Made by a program: the position numbers and the translations under genes. 64,000 nucleotides of DNA from contig NZ_SOZH01000003.1 in NCBI RefSeq assembly GCF_004519295.1, positions 124,001 through 188,000 of the forward strand, read 5' to 3'. Source of the DNA: Cellulosimicrobium funkei. GTDB lineage: Bacteria > Actinomycetota > Actinomycetes > Actinomycetales > Cellulomonadaceae. The notes below the pieces were generated by a model. That model had not been told where the DNA came from, searched no databases, and worked only from the letters and a program-made list of their open reading frames with translations. Shown here one piece after another: positions 1 through 8,741 of this stretch; within the stretch, counting starts at the first letter, position 1, and each line of letters opens with the position of its first letter.

Positions 1-1413
1 ACCCAGCCCGAGCCGGCCGCGCCGGCCGCGGGCGAGCGCCACCTCGACCGGACCGACCCGGCCACGGGTAGGCCCGCCACACCGGTCCGCTGCGCGGGCG
101 CCGACGAGGTCGACGCCGCCGTGCGCGCCGCCGCGGCCGCCTGGCCCGCGTGGCGCGCGACCCCGCCGGGGGAGCGGGCCGGTGCCCTGCGCGCCGCCGC
201 CCGCGCGGTGCGCGCCGCCGTCGACGAGCTCGGCGACCTCCTGTGCACGACGACCGGACGGCTGCGGGCCGAGGCGCGCGCGTCGGCCGAGGTCGCCGCC
301 GACCTGCTCGACGAGGCCGCCGTGGCAGGCCTCGGCCGAGCGGGCAGGGTGCTCGCGGGCGACCCCGCCGCGCTGGACGTCGTGCGCCGCGAGCCACGCG
401 GCGTCGTCGCGGTGATCACGCCGTGGAACGACCCCTACCCCGCGGCCGCCGGGCTGCTCGCCGCGGCGCTCGTCACCGGCAACACCGTGGTGCACAAGCC
501 GTCCGAGCGCAGCGACGCCCCCGGGGTGCGCCTCGCCGAGATCGTGGCGGGCTCGCTCCCGCCGGACGTCCTGCGCGTCGTCAGCGGCGACGGCGGGACG
601 GGCGCGGCCGTCGTCGCGCACGACGACGTCGCCCTGGTCGCGCACGTCGGCTCCACGGCCGCGGGCCGGCGCATCGCCGCCGCCGCGGGCGCGCGCGGGG
701 CGAAGGTGCTGCTCGAGAACGGCGGCAAGGACCCGCTCGTCGTGGACGCGGGCGTCGACCCGGTGCTCGCCGCGCGGCAGATCGCGACCGGCGCGTTCAC
801 CAACGGCGGCCAGCTGTGTACCGCCGTCGAGCGGGCGTACGTCGTCGAGGAGGTCGCGGACGCGGTCGTCGCCGAGCTCGCGCGCCTCGCCGACGAGGTG
901 GTGGTGGGCGACCCGGCCGACGGCGCGACGACCATGGGACCGCTCGTCGACGACGCGCAGCTCGCCGTCGTCGAGGAGCACGTGCAGGGGGCGCTCGCGG
1001 CGGGGGCCGAGGTCGTGACGGGCGGCCGGCGGCTCGACCGGGCCGGGTCGTACTACGCGCCCACCGTTCTCGACCGGTGCCCGGACGACGTGGACCTGCT
1101 CACGACGGAGACGTTCGGCCCCGTGGCGCCGGTCGTGCGCGTCGCCGACTTCGACGAGTGCCTGCGCCGCGCGTCCGCGTCGGCGTACGGGCTCGCGGCG
1201 ACCGTGCTCACGCCGTCGCTCGCCCACGCGCTGCGCGCGGCGGACGTGCTCGACGTCGGCACGGTCAAGGTGAACGCGGTGTTCGGGGGCGCGCCGGGCG
1301 GGTCGGCCGACCCGCGGCGCGGCAGCGGCGGCGGGGCCGGGTACGGGCCGGACCTGCTCGACGAGATGACCGTGCGCAAGGCCGTCCACCTCGAAGCGCT
1401 GGGGGAGCCGTGA
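1..1413 (+). CDS. NAD(P)-dependent aldehyde dehydrogenase (5' end missing)
   Basis: Oxidises an aldehyde to a carboxylate with NAD(P)+ in the cytosol. The frame is open from the first base of the window and already reads like an ALDH N-terminus (DPATGRPATPV, then ADEVDAAVRAAAAAW), so the true start lies upstream and the GTG at 121 is internal. The catalytic Cys is in GGQLCTAVE (codon 817-819) and the general-base Glu in LLENGGKDP (codon 715-717). ITPWNDPYPAA and NTVVHKPSERSD match the cofactor-binding segments, and ETFGPVAPV is the usual C-terminal motif. The family is clear; the substrate is not. It overlaps the next gene by 4 bp (GTGA), so the two are probably co-translated. Confidence 0.93.
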   Translation, partial: TQPEPAAPAAGERHLDRTDPATGRPATPVRCAGADEVDAAVRAAAAAWPAWRATPPGERAGALRAAARAVRAAVDELGDLLCTTTGRLRAEARASAEVAADLLDEAAVAGLGRAGRVLAGDPAALDVVRREPRGVVAVITPWNDPYPAAAGLLAAALVTGNTVVHKPSERSDAPGVRLAEIVAGSLPPDVLRVVSGDGGTGAAVVAHDDVALVAHVGSTAAGRRIAAAAGARGAKVLLENGGKDPLVVDAGVDPVLAARQIATGAFTNGGQLCTAVERAYVVEEVADAVVAELARLADEVVVGDPADGATTMGPLVDDAQLAVVEEHVQGALAAGAEVVTGGRRLDRAGSYYAPTVLDRCPDDVDLLTTETFGPVAPVVRVADFDECLRRASASAYGLAATVLTPSLAHALRAADVLDVGTVKVNAVFGGAPGGSADPRRGSGGGAGYGPDLLDEMTVRKAVHLEALGEP

Positions 1414-2207
1414 GCCGCCGTGCGAGCGCGACGCTCACGTTCGGCGGGACGGCGACGGCGCTCCTGCGGTTCGGGCGCTTCACCGTGCTCACCGACCCGA
1501 ACTTCCTGCACCGCGGCCAGTGGGCCTACCTCGGCAAGGGCCTCGCGTCGCGGCGCCGCACCCAGCCCGCGCTCGGGCCGACGGGCCTCCCGCCGCTCGA
1601 CGCGATCGTCCTGTCCCACCTGCACGGGGACCACTTCGACCGGGTCGCGCGGCGCGGCCTGACGCGGCAGGTGCCGCTCCTCACCACGCCGTCCGCGGCG
1701 CGGCGCCTGGCGCGGTACCACTTCGCGACGGTCGGCATGCCGACCGGCACGATCGAGACGTTCCGCTCGGGCAAGGAGACGCTCGACGTGGAGTCGGTCC
1801 CGGCGATCCACGCGCGCGGCGTCATGCGCTCGTTGCTGCCGGAGGTCATGGGCACCGTCTACACCCACCGCGTGGACGGCGACCGCCAGACCCAGGTCTA
1901 CGTCACGGGCGACACGCTCACGGGCGACCACGTGGACGTCGTCGCGGACGCGTTCCCGCACCTGGACTCGGTGGTCGCGCACCTGGGCGGGACGCGCATC
2001 CTCGGCCGGACCGTGACCATGGACGACGTGCAGGGGGCGGACCTCGTGCGGCGCGTCGGCGTGCCGCTCGTCGTCCCGATCCACCACGACGACTACGGCG
2101 TGTTCCGCAGCCCGCTGCGCGACTTCCTCGCGCGGTCGCCAGAGCTGCCCGGGGTCGAGATCCGGCCCGTGGCGCGGGGCGCGACGGTCGACCTCCGGGT
2201 CGACTGA
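1410..2207 (+). CDS. MBL-fold metal-dependent hydrolase
   Basis: 265-residue metallo-beta-lactamase-fold hydrolase of the UlaG/L-ascorbate-6-phosphate lactonase-like type. The metal-binding motif HLHGDHFD (HxHxDH) is intact, a later Asp sits in YVTGDTL, and a C-terminal His pair in VPIHHDD can complete a dinuclear site. The N-terminus has the ATLTFGGTATALLRFG strand pair usual for the family. The GTG start overlaps the TGA of the aldehyde dehydrogenase, which fixes the start and implies an operon. No signal peptide, so cytosolic. Its substrate cannot be read from sequence; pairing with the dehydrogenase suggests small-metabolite turnover or detoxification (inference). Confidence 0.85.
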   Translation: MSRRASATLTFGGTATALLRFGRFTVLTDPNFLHRGQWAYLGKGLASRRRTQPALGPTGLPPLDAIVLSHLHGDHFDRVARRGLTRQVPLLTTPSAARRLARYHFATVGMPTGTIETFRSGKETLDVESVPAIHARGVMRSLLPEVMGTVYTHRVDGDRQTQVYVTGDTLTGDHVDVVADAFPHLDSVVAHLGGTRILGRTVTMDDVQGADLVRRVGVPLVVPIHHDDYGVFRSPLRDFLARSPELPGVEIRPVARGATVDLRVD

Positions 2208-2291
2208 CGGGCGGGTGCCCACCGTGGGGGCCCGCCCGGCGACCCACCACGAACAGCGACCTTGTGGTCGGTTTTCGTGAGGGGTCCGGCC

Positions 2292-2340
2292 CAACTTTTC
2301 GTCTGGATATTTCAACTTCTGACTTGGCATCAGCGAAAGT
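2292..2340 (+). promoter_or_regulatory. candidate operator: paired CAACTT motifs
   Basis: Within the 314-bp gap 2208-2521 there is an unusually AT-rich patch. CAACTT occurs at 2292 and again at 2313, each followed a few bases on by CTG, and CGAAAGT at 2334 mirrors ACTTTTCG at 2294. The motifs lie just upstream of and across the -35 element described next, where a repressor would act. Binding of a sugar-responsive repressor (LacI or ROK type) is inference. The remainder of the gap shows nothing beyond the untranslated leader. Confidence 0.35.
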
Positions 2341-2352
2341 CGCGCTTAGGGT
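2324..2352 (+). promoter_or_regulatory. sigma70-type promoter of the secreted sugar-dehydrogenase gene
   Basis: TTGGCA (2324-2329) and TAGGGT (2347-2352) are separated by exactly 17 bp and resemble the -35 and -10 consensus (TTGACA, TANNNT). Transcription would start near 2359, giving a leader of about 160 nt before the GTG at 2522. Confidence 0.55.
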
Positions 2353-2521
2353 CGAACGCAGCGCGGGGCCAGGACGGCGCCGCGCAGGCCCCGGTCCCTG
2401 GGGCCGTCCACCCATCCGGGTCGACCGATCAGCGGCGATCGTCGAGCAGCGGCACCGAGCACAGGTGCCGCGCTGCTGGTCGGGGACCACGGGCTCCTCG
2501 ATCCACGTCAAGGAGGACGTT

Positions 2522-5500
2522 GTGCACAGACCATCCACGAGCCGACGCAGGCTCGCCCGAGGTGCCGCGGCGGCGCTGTCCGCCGCGTTGCTCGTCCCGC
2601 TCGCGATGAGCGGGGCGAGCGCGCACCCCGGCCACGGCGGAGACGAGAGCGAGACCGCCGCCGAGGCCGCGCAGGACGACGCGGCACTCGACTGGAACAA
2701 CTACGAGAAGGTCCTGCTGAGCAAGGACACCGGTGAGCCGATCGACCTCGCCGTGCTGCCGGACTCGCGGGTCCTGCACACCGCGCGCGACGGCGTCGTC
2801 CGTCTCACCGACACCGCGACCGGGCGGACGACGCAGATCGCGAAGCTCGACGTCTACGCGAACTCCGAGGACGGGCTGCAAGGCATCTCCCTGGACCCGG
2901 ACTTCGAGGAGAACGGGTTCGTCTACCTCGTGTACGCGCCCCGCGTCATGGAGGGCACCTCGCCCACCGGGGTCGAGTACCCCGAGACGACGCCGCAGGG
3001 CAGCGCGCCGAACTCGCTCCCCGCGGGTGAGGACGAGAGCTACTGGGACCGGTGGCTGGGCTACAACCAGCTCTCGCGGTTCACGTGGGACGCGGAGAGC
3101 AGCACGCTCGACCTGGACAGCGAGCGCGCGATCCTCAAGGTCGACGCGCAGCGCGGCCAGTGCTGCCACGTCGGCGCCGACATGGCATGGGACGCGGAGG
3201 GCAACCTCTTCCTGTCCACGGGTGACAACACCCCGGCCGGTGCCCCCGGCGCCGACGGGTACGCCCCGAACAACAACGCGCCCGGCATGAACCCCGGGTT
3301 CGACGACCGCCGCAGCGCGGGCAACACGAACGACCTGCGCGGCGCGATCCTGCGGATCAACCCGATCGAGGACATCGCCCCCGGCACCGAGGTCGGGCCC
3401 GGCACCACGTACACGATCCCCGAGGGCAACCTCTTCGACGACCCGCAGTACGAGGGCTCCGAGGACCTGGTGCGCGAGGAGATCTACGTGATGGGGGTGC
3501 GCAACCCCTTCCGGATCGACTACGACCTCGAGTCCGGCGCGCTCGTCTGGGGCGACTACGGCCCCGACGCGGCGAACGCCAACCCCGACCGCGGCCCCAT
3601 GGGCTACGTCGAGTGGCAGCTCACGACCGAGCCGATGAACGGTGGCTGGCCCTACTGCCACGGCCCCAACGCGAACTACAACGAGTGGGACTTCGCGACG
3701 GGCACGCCCGGCGAGTGGTTCGACTGCGAGGCCGGCGCGAAGAACAACTCCACGTGGAACACCGGTCTGGACGTCGTCCCTCCGGCCACGGCGCCGCAGG
3801 TCTACTACGGCGACCGCCCCGGCGACCAGCCGGAGCTGCTCGACCCGCTGGTCGAGCTGGGCGGCGGCGGCCAGGCGCCCATGGGCGGCCCGATCTTCCG
3901 CTCCGCCGACTACCCCGACGCGCCGGGCAAGTTCCCCGCGTACTGGGACGGCAAGCCGTTCATGGCGGAGTTCTCCCAGGACTACGTCGTCGCGTTCACG
4001 CTCGACGAGCTCTCGTCGGCCGGTGAGGTCACCGCCGTCGAGGACTTCCTGCCCAACGCGCACCTGGAGACGGTGAACCAGCCGATCTGGGACAACGTCA
4101 TGGACATGGAGTTCGGTCCGGACGGGTCCATGTACGTCCTGGAGTACGGTGACGGCTTCTTCCGCCAGAACCCGGACGCCGGGCTGTACCGCATCACCTA
4201 CGGGTCGGAGAACAAGACCCCGCGCGCGGCGATCTCCGCCACCCCGGTGTCGGGCAGCGACGCACCGCTCGAGGTGACGTTCGACGCCTCGGCGACCACG
4301 GACGCGGAGACCCCGAACGAGGGCCTGACCTTCGACTGGGACTTCGACGCCGACGGCGAGTACGACGCCCAGGGCGAGACGGTGACGCACACGTTCACCG
4401 AGCGCGGCCGGTTCGCCGTGCAGCTGCGCGTCACGGACCCGGAGGGCAACTTCGGCCTCGCGATCCAGCAGGTCACCGTCGGCAACACCGCCCCGGAGAT
4501 CACGCTGAGCCAGCCGGACGGCGCGGTCTTCGACTGGGGCGACGCCGTCCCGTACACCGTCGCCGTGCACGACGCCGAGGACGGCGACGAGCCGGTGTGC
4601 ACCAACATCCAGTACACGTTCGGCCTCGGCCACAACGAGCACGCCCACCCCGAGGTGAGCGGGCGCGCCGCGGTCACCGAGGACGGCTGCGGCTTCACGA
4701 TCCAGACGAGCCCCGACGCCGTCGAGCACGGCGAGGGCGAGAAGATCTTCGGCACGCTCGTCGTGACCTACACGGACAAGGCCCAGGGTGACGTCCCCGC
4801 CATCACCGGCGAGGCCACGCACATCCTCAAGCCGCAGGCGCAGCAGGCCGAGTGGTACGACGCGGCCGAGGGCGTCGAGGTCGTCGAGGACGCGGCGGCG
4901 AACGCCGGCCGCTACGTCACCTCGTTCGACGAGGGCGACTCGTTCACCTACCGGCCGCTCGCGCTCGTCCACGCCCCGACGGGCGAGGCCGTCGACGAGG
5001 TGACCGTCCGCGGCAGCGGCGAGGGCACCGTCACGCTGAGCTGGCAGGGTGCGGGGGCCGAGTCCTCCGAGCCGCTGGCCGACTTCGCCTTCACGGGCGA
5101 GGGCTGGCAGGACGTCACGCAGACGCTGAGCAGCGTGCCCGAGGGCACCGGCTCGGTCGTCGTGACGACCACCGGCGGCGTGGACGTCGACGCGGTGACG
5201 TTCGCCGTGGGCGAGGGCAGCACCGAGCCGGTCGTCGTGCCGGCCGAGCAGGTGTCCATCCAGATGTTCTCGCTCATCCCGTGGGTCAACGAGGCGGGCC
5301 TCCCGGCCGTCCTCGAGCGCCTGTCGGAGATCGGCTTCAAGAACATCGAGCCCTTCGGCGGCAACTTCTCCGGCTACACCGCCGAGGAGTTCCGTGCGCT
5401 GGCCGACTCCTACGGCCTGAGCGTGAAGTCGTCGCACTACAACGTCGACGAGGCCACGTTCGACGCGACCCTGGACTACGTGGGGACGCTCGGCCAGGAG

Positions 5501-6307
5501 TACGTCGGCTCGGGCGGCTGGCCCGCACCGGGGATCGGCACCTACGAGAACACGCTCGCGACGGCCGAGGCCATGAACCGGCTCGGGGAGCGGGCGGTCG
5601 ACGCCGGCTTCACGAAGTTCTTCGGCCACAACCACGACGGCGAGTTCCGCACGACGTACGAGCACGAGGGGGAGACGCTCTCGGCCTGGGAGATCCTGGT
5701 CCGCGAGACGAACCCCGAGTACGTGACGTTCCAGCTCGACGTCGCGTGGGCCGCCCACGCGGGCGTCGACGTCCCGGCGCTCATCGAGCAGTACGGCGAC
5801 CGGATCGAGCTGCTCCACGTCAAGGACGCCACGGGCCTGAACGCGGGCGGCCGCCCGTCGTTCACCAACCTGGGCGAGGGCGAGGTGCCGCTCCAGGAGA
5901 TCCTCACGGCGGCGCAGGAGGCCGGCGTCGCGTACTACGTCCTCGAGTGGGACCAGGCGCCCGACGGCGAGGACTTCGCGGCCCACGGCTTCGAGTACCT
6001 CACCGGCGTCCCCGCCGGCGAGACCGGGCCCGACGTCACGGCGACCGCGCAGGCGCGCTGCCTCGCGGGCAAGACCTACGTCGCGGTCCGTGCCCTCAAC
6101 GAGGACGACGTGCCGCTCACCGTGACGCTCGAGACGCCGTACGGCACGAAGACGGTCGAGAACGTCGCCCCGGGCGCGAACGCCTACCAGTCGTTCGCGG
6201 TCCGCTCCGGCGAGGTCGAGGCCGGCTCCGCCACGGTCACCGCCACCGACGCCGAGGGGAGGACGGCCACGGTCACGGCCGAGCACGACGCGCTGTCGTG
6301 CGGCTGA
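2522..6307 (+). CDS. secreted PQQ-type sugar dehydrogenase / PKD / sugar isomerase-epimerase fusion
   Basis: 1261-residue exported protein. Start GTG 2522 is set by AAGGAGG at 2510-2516 and by a Tat/Sec-like signal (SRRRLARGA, hydrophobic run, ASA-H cleavage). Residues about 50-560 are a glucose/sorbosone dehydrogenase beta-propeller (SRFTWDAES, CCHVGADMAWDAEG, STGDN, GVRNPFRIDYD). About 563-650 is a PKD domain (FDWDFDADGEYDAQGETVTH). About 777-897 looks like a CBM6-type beta-sandwich. About 910-1167 is a xylose-isomerase-like TIM barrel (VSIQMFSLIPWV, IEPFGGNF, FGHNHDGEF, FQLDVAWA, LLHVKDA) with Glu/His/Asp residues fitting a metal site. A roughly 88-residue C-terminal domain contains two Cys. 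No LPXTG anchor. The combination suggests extracellular oxidation or epimerisation of a sugar; the substrate is unknown. Confidence 0.88.
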   Translation: MHRPSTSRRRLARGAAAALSAALLVPLAMSGASAHPGHGGDESETAAEAAQDDAALDWNNYEKVLLSKDTGEPIDLAVLPDSRVLHTARDGVVRLTDTATGRTTQIAKLDVYANSEDGLQGISLDPDFEENGFVYLVYAPRVMEGTSPTGVEYPETTPQGSAPNSLPAGEDESYWDRWLGYNQLSRFTWDAESSTLDLDSERAILKVDAQRGQCCHVGADMAWDAEGNLFLSTGDNTPAGAPGADGYAPNNNAPGMNPGFDDRRSAGNTNDLRGAILRINPIEDIAPGTEVGPGTTYTIPEGNLFDDPQYEGSEDLVREEIYVMGVRNPFRIDYDLESGALVWGDYGPDAANANPDRGPMGYVEWQLTTEPMNGGWPYCHGPNANYNEWDFATGTPGEWFDCEAGAKNNSTWNTGLDVVPPATAPQVYYGDRPGDQPELLDPLVELGGGGQAPMGGPIFRSADYPDAPGKFPAYWDGKPFMAEFSQDYVVAFTLDELSSAGEVTAVEDFLPNAHLETVNQPIWDNVMDMEFGPDGSMYVLEYGDGFFRQNPDAGLYRITYGSENKTPRAAISATPVSGSDAPLEVTFDASATTDAETPNEGLTFDWDFDADGEYDAQGETVTHTFTERGRFAVQLRVTDPEGNFGLAIQQVTVGNTAPEITLSQPDGAVFDWGDAVPYTVAVHDAEDGDEPVCTNIQYTFGLGHNEHAHPEVSGRAAVTEDGCGFTIQTSPDAVEHGEGEKIFGTLVVTYTDKAQGDVPAITGEATHILKPQAQQAEWYDAAEGVEVVEDAAANAGRYVTSFDEGDSFTYRPLALVHAPTGEAVDEVTVRGSGEGTVTLSWQGAGAESSEPLADFAFTGEGWQDVTQTLSSVPEGTGSVVVTTTGGVDVDAVTFAVGEGSTEPVVVPAEQVSIQMFSLIPWVNEAGLPAVLERLSEIGFKNIEPFGGNFSGYTAEEFRALADSYGLSVKSSHYNVDEATFDATLDYVGTLGQEYVGSGGWPAPGIGTYENTLATAEAMNRLGERAVDAGFTKFFGHNHDGEFRTTYEHEGETLSAWEILVRETNPEYVTFQLDVAWAAHAGVDVPALIEQYGDRIELLHVKDATGLNAGGRPSFTNLGEGEVPLQEILTAAQEAGVAYYVLEWDQAPDGEDFAAHGFEYLTGVPAGETGPDVTATAQARCLAGKTYVAVRALNEDDVPLTVTLETPYGTKTVENVAPGANAYQSFAVRSGEVEAGSATVTATDAEGRTATVTAEHDALSCG

Positions 6308-6326
6308 CACCGGCCTGACGCGCAGG

Positions 6327-6370
6327 AGCGCCGGGTGAGGCGGACGTCCGACGCCGCCTCACCCGGCGCT
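6327..6370 (+). terminator. terminator after the sugar-dehydrogenase fusion
   Basis: Perfect 17-bp GC-rich stem (6327-6343 with 6354-6370) and a 10-nt loop, 20 bp after the stop at 6307. No U-tract follows, which is common in high-GC actinobacteria. Confidence 0.7.
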
Positions 6371-6402
6371 CGCGCGTCCGGGCACCGACCCGCTCCGGAC
6401 GC

Positions 6403-6442
6403 ACGGCGGCCCGGGTGACGCACGCGTCACCCGGGCCGCCGT
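6403..6442 (-). terminator. terminator of the DUF3618 operon
   Basis: Near-perfect stem of 18 bp (6403-6420 with 6425-6442) around a 4-nt loop, 12 bp beyond the minus-strand stop at 6455. It sits back to back with the preceding hairpin, as expected between convergent transcription units. Confidence 0.7.
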
Positions 6443-6454
6443 CGTGCGGGCCTG

Positions 6455-7078
6455 TCAGCCCTCCTTCACCTGGTCGCGGACTTCCGCCGCGGCCTCCTTG
6501 CCGTGCTGCCCCACGGACTGCGCGGCGTCCTTCGCGGCGTCGCGGACGGCCTCGGCGCCCTCCTTCGCGGGCTCCTTGAGGTCCTGCACGACCTCCTGCG
6601 CCGTGGACTTCACGTCCTCGACGAGCGGGGCCGCCTTCTCCTTGACCCCGACGGCGGCGCGCTGCTCGGCGCGGCTCGACGGGAGGAGGGAGGCGACGAC
6701 GAGGCCCACGCCGAAGGCCACGAGGCCGACGGCGAGCGGGTTGCCCTGCGTCTGCGCGCGCACCGCCCGCGGGGCGGAGCCCACGGTGTCGGCGACCGAG
6801 GACGCCGTGCTGCGCGCCGAGTCGGCGACCGAGGAGGCCGCCTCGCGCCCGCGCTCGGCGACGCCGTGCGACGTGTCCCGGGCCGAGTCGACCGTGTCGT
6901 GCGCGCTGCCCATGACGCGGTCCTTGACGCTCGTCACGCCCGACCGCACGCGGTCCACCTGGCGGCGCGCCACGTTGCCGGGCTTGACCTTCTCCCCGAG
7001 GGCGTCGACGTCGCGGCTCAGCTCGGTCCGCGTGCGCTCGATGTCCGCCCGGATCTCCTCCGGATCGCTGGTGCTCAT
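6455..7078 (-). CDS. DUF3618 domain membrane protein
   Basis: 207 residues. The N-terminal DPEEIRADIERTRTELSRDVDALGEK is the DUF3618 signature found in actinobacterial envelope-stress proteins. A long helical segment follows (repeated S/A/D/R runs such as SVADSARSTASSVAD), then one membrane helix (GLVAFGVGLVVASLL), then an amphipathic Ala/Lys/Glu tail. The start is ATG 7078 rather than an upstream in-frame codon because GAGGAG precedes it and it overlaps the upstream stop by 4 bp (ATGA). It is the last gene of a three-gene operon. Molecular function is unknown; a structural or stress role at the membrane is inference from the family. Confidence 0.85.
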   Translation of the reverse strand: MSTSDPEEIRADIERTRTELSRDVDALGEKVKPGNVARRQVDRVRSGVTSVKDRVMGSAHDTVDSARDTSHGVAERGREAASSVADSARSTASSVADTVGSAPRAVRAQTQGNPLAVGLVAFGVGLVVASLLPSSRAEQRAAVGVKEKAAPLVEDVKSTAQEVVQDLKEPAKEGAEAVRDAAKDAAQSVGQHGKEAAAEVRDQVKEG

Positions 7079-7581
7079 GAGTTCTTCTCCTCGTGTCCTC
7101 GGACGGCGTTCGGGATCTTCTTGAGGGTGTCCGTGGTCTCGGGCATGCCCTCGACCGTGCGCAGCTCCTTGCGTCCGCGCGCCGCGAGCACCGCGGCGAC
7201 GATCGCCCAGAGCACCGCGACGACGACGGCCGACCAGCCCCGGCCCATGACGGCGCCGAGCGCCCACCACAGCGCCACGGAGAGGAACAGCAGGACCATG
7301 TGGCCCGCCACCCCGGCGCCGGCGAGCATCCCGGCGCCCTTCCCGGCGCGCTGCGCGGACTGCTTGGCCTCCGCCTTGGCGAGCTCGACCTCCTGGCGCA
7401 CGAGGGTCGACAGGTCGCGGCTCACCTCGGCGACGAGCTCGCCGAGGCTCTGCTGCTCGGCCTGCTGGTCCGCCGACGTCGGCACGGGCTGCGGCGTGGC
7501 CGCGAGGCCCGGGTCGGGGCCGCTGCCCGTCGTGTGCCGACCGGTGCCCGCCGCAGCGAACGGGTCAGGGGTGTACGACAT
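7075..7581 (-). CDS. holin-superfamily-III-like (phage holin family) membrane protein
   Basis: 168 residues. A charged amphipathic helix (LGELVAEVSRDLSTLVRQEVELAKAE, about 50-75) is followed by two hydrophobic helices (MLAGAGVAGHMVLLFLSVALWWALG and WSAVVVAVLWAIVAAVLAARG). This is the layout of the actinobacterial Holin-X/DUF1469 family. Despite the family name, members are normally chromosomal and no phage gene is nearby. ATG 7581 is preferred to GTG 7590 because GGGAGG lies 8 nt before it and would overlap the GTG start. The first 17 bp overlap the upstream gene, and the end overlaps DUF3618. Confidence 0.82.
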   Translation of the reverse strand: MSYTPDPFAAAGTGRHTTGSGPDPGLAATPQPVPTSADQQAEQQSLGELVAEVSRDLSTLVRQEVELAKAEAKQSAQRAGKGAGMLAGAGVAGHMVLLFLSVALWWALGAVMGRGWSAVVVAVLWAIVAAVLAARGRKELRTVEGMPETTDTLKKIPNAVRGHEEKNS

Positions 7582-8470
7582 CGGGGCCACCTCCCGGCCG
7601 GGCGCCCGAGCCGGGCGTCGTGGGCGGGTACGACGGCGCCGGGGGAGCGCCCTCGGCCGACGTCGCGACGTCGGGGTCGTGCGCCAGGCGGTCGTTCGCG
7701 AGGCCCGGGTACGCGCCCGCCGTGCCGATGTCCGGCGCGCCGGTCGTGCCCGTGCCGCCGGTCGTGCCCGGCACGCCGGTGGTCCCGGTCGTGCCGGTCC
7801 CGGTGGTCCCGGTCGTCGCGCCGGTGGTCGTGCCCGTGCCCGTGGTCGTGCCGAGCGGTGCGGCGTGCGCGCCGCGCGTCGCGGACGGCGTCGACCCGGT
7901 GCCGCCGCTCTGCGCGCGGTCGGAGCCGGTGTCCGGTGCGTCCTTCATCCCGCGCACAAGGCGCCCGACCAGCAGGCCGGCGCCGGCGGCGAGGAGGAGG
8001 AACGTGCCCGGACGGCGCCGCGCGAAGTCCTCGACCTCGTGCAGCACCGACGCGGGCTCGCGGTCCTCGAACCACTGCGCCACCTGCCCGGTGGCGTCCC
8101 CGGCGCGCCGCACGAGGTCGGTCGCGTAGCCCGGGTCCTCGGTGCCGTCCGCCATCTGGCGGAGCTCGTCACCGAGGGACCGCAGCCCGCTCGCGAGGCG
8201 CTCCTGCTGCGTGCGCGCCTGGTCGCTGAGCTCCGTCCTCGTCTGGTCGACCAGGCCGCGGGCGCGGTCCGTGGCCTCGTGCGCGACGTCGCGCGCCTTC
8301 TCCTTCGCGTCCTGCGCGACCTCGCGTCCGGCGTCGCCCGCGTGGGACGCGGCCTCGCTCGCGCGCTGCTTCACCCCGGACGCGGCGCCGCCGCCGTCCC
8401 CGGTGCCCTGCGCCGTCCCGACACCCGGCGAACCGGGCCCCGAGCCGTACGGCACGTTCGTCTCGCTCAT
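7565..8470 (-). CDS. LEA-like amphipathic membrane protein with Thr/Gly-rich tail
   Basis: 301 residues, first gene of the operon; GGGAG precedes ATG 8470. Residues about 30-115 are Ala/Asp/Arg/Glu-rich repeats (KQRASEAASHAGDAGREVAQ) resembling late-embryogenesis-abundant or apolipoprotein-like helices. One hydrophobic helix lies near 160-175 (TFLLLAAGAGLLVGRLV). The C-terminal third is low-complexity Thr/Gly (GTTTGTGTTTGATTG) encoded by GT/CC-rich repeats around 7737-7860. I do not recognise a named family. Context with DUF3618 and the holin-like protein suggests an envelope or desiccation stress role (inference). Confidence 0.75.
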   Translation of the reverse strand: MSETNVPYGSGPGSPGVGTAQGTGDGGGAASGVKQRASEAASHAGDAGREVAQDAKEKARDVAHEATDRARGLVDQTRTELSDQARTQQERLASGLRSLGDELRQMADGTEDPGYATDLVRRAGDATGQVAQWFEDREPASVLHEVEDFARRRPGTFLLLAAGAGLLVGRLVRGMKDAPDTGSDRAQSGGTGSTPSATRGAHAAPLGTTTGTGTTTGATTGTTGTGTTGTTGVPGTTGGTGTTGAPDIGTAGAYPGLANDRLAHDPDVATSAEGAPPAPSYPPTTPGSGARPGGGPDVVHP

Positions 8471-8741
8471 GGTCGGACTCCCGTCGTCGTCGCCGCTCGT
8501 GCGGCGTGACTGATGACGGAGCGGTAGCCGTGCCGGGCTCTCGCTCCGCCGGTACGGCCACCTCCTGGACCACCTCCCACGCTAGGCGCGGGCCGCGCGC
8601 ACACAACTGGAACGGGGGTCGCCCCGCGGGTTGCGAGCGGACGGGGCCTTGCGACCGTGGGAGGCGGTCCAGCAGCCGGCCGCCCCCGCCGGGCCCGGCC
8701 CGGCAGCACGACGGCGCCCCCGGGCGCAGGAGGTTTCGACC

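Noticed and set aside
2429-6310. Open frame of about 1290 codons on the minus strand opposite the secreted fusion gene
   Set aside because: Composition is Arg/Ala/Gly/Leu/Val with no domain signature, as expected for an antisense frame in high-GC DNA; the plus-strand frame has a ribosome binding site, signal peptide and recognisable domains.
7075-7581. Prophage remnant suggested by a holin-like protein
   Set aside because: The Holin-X/DUF1469 family is normally chromosomal in actinobacteria; no endolysin, tail or integrase gene is nearby.
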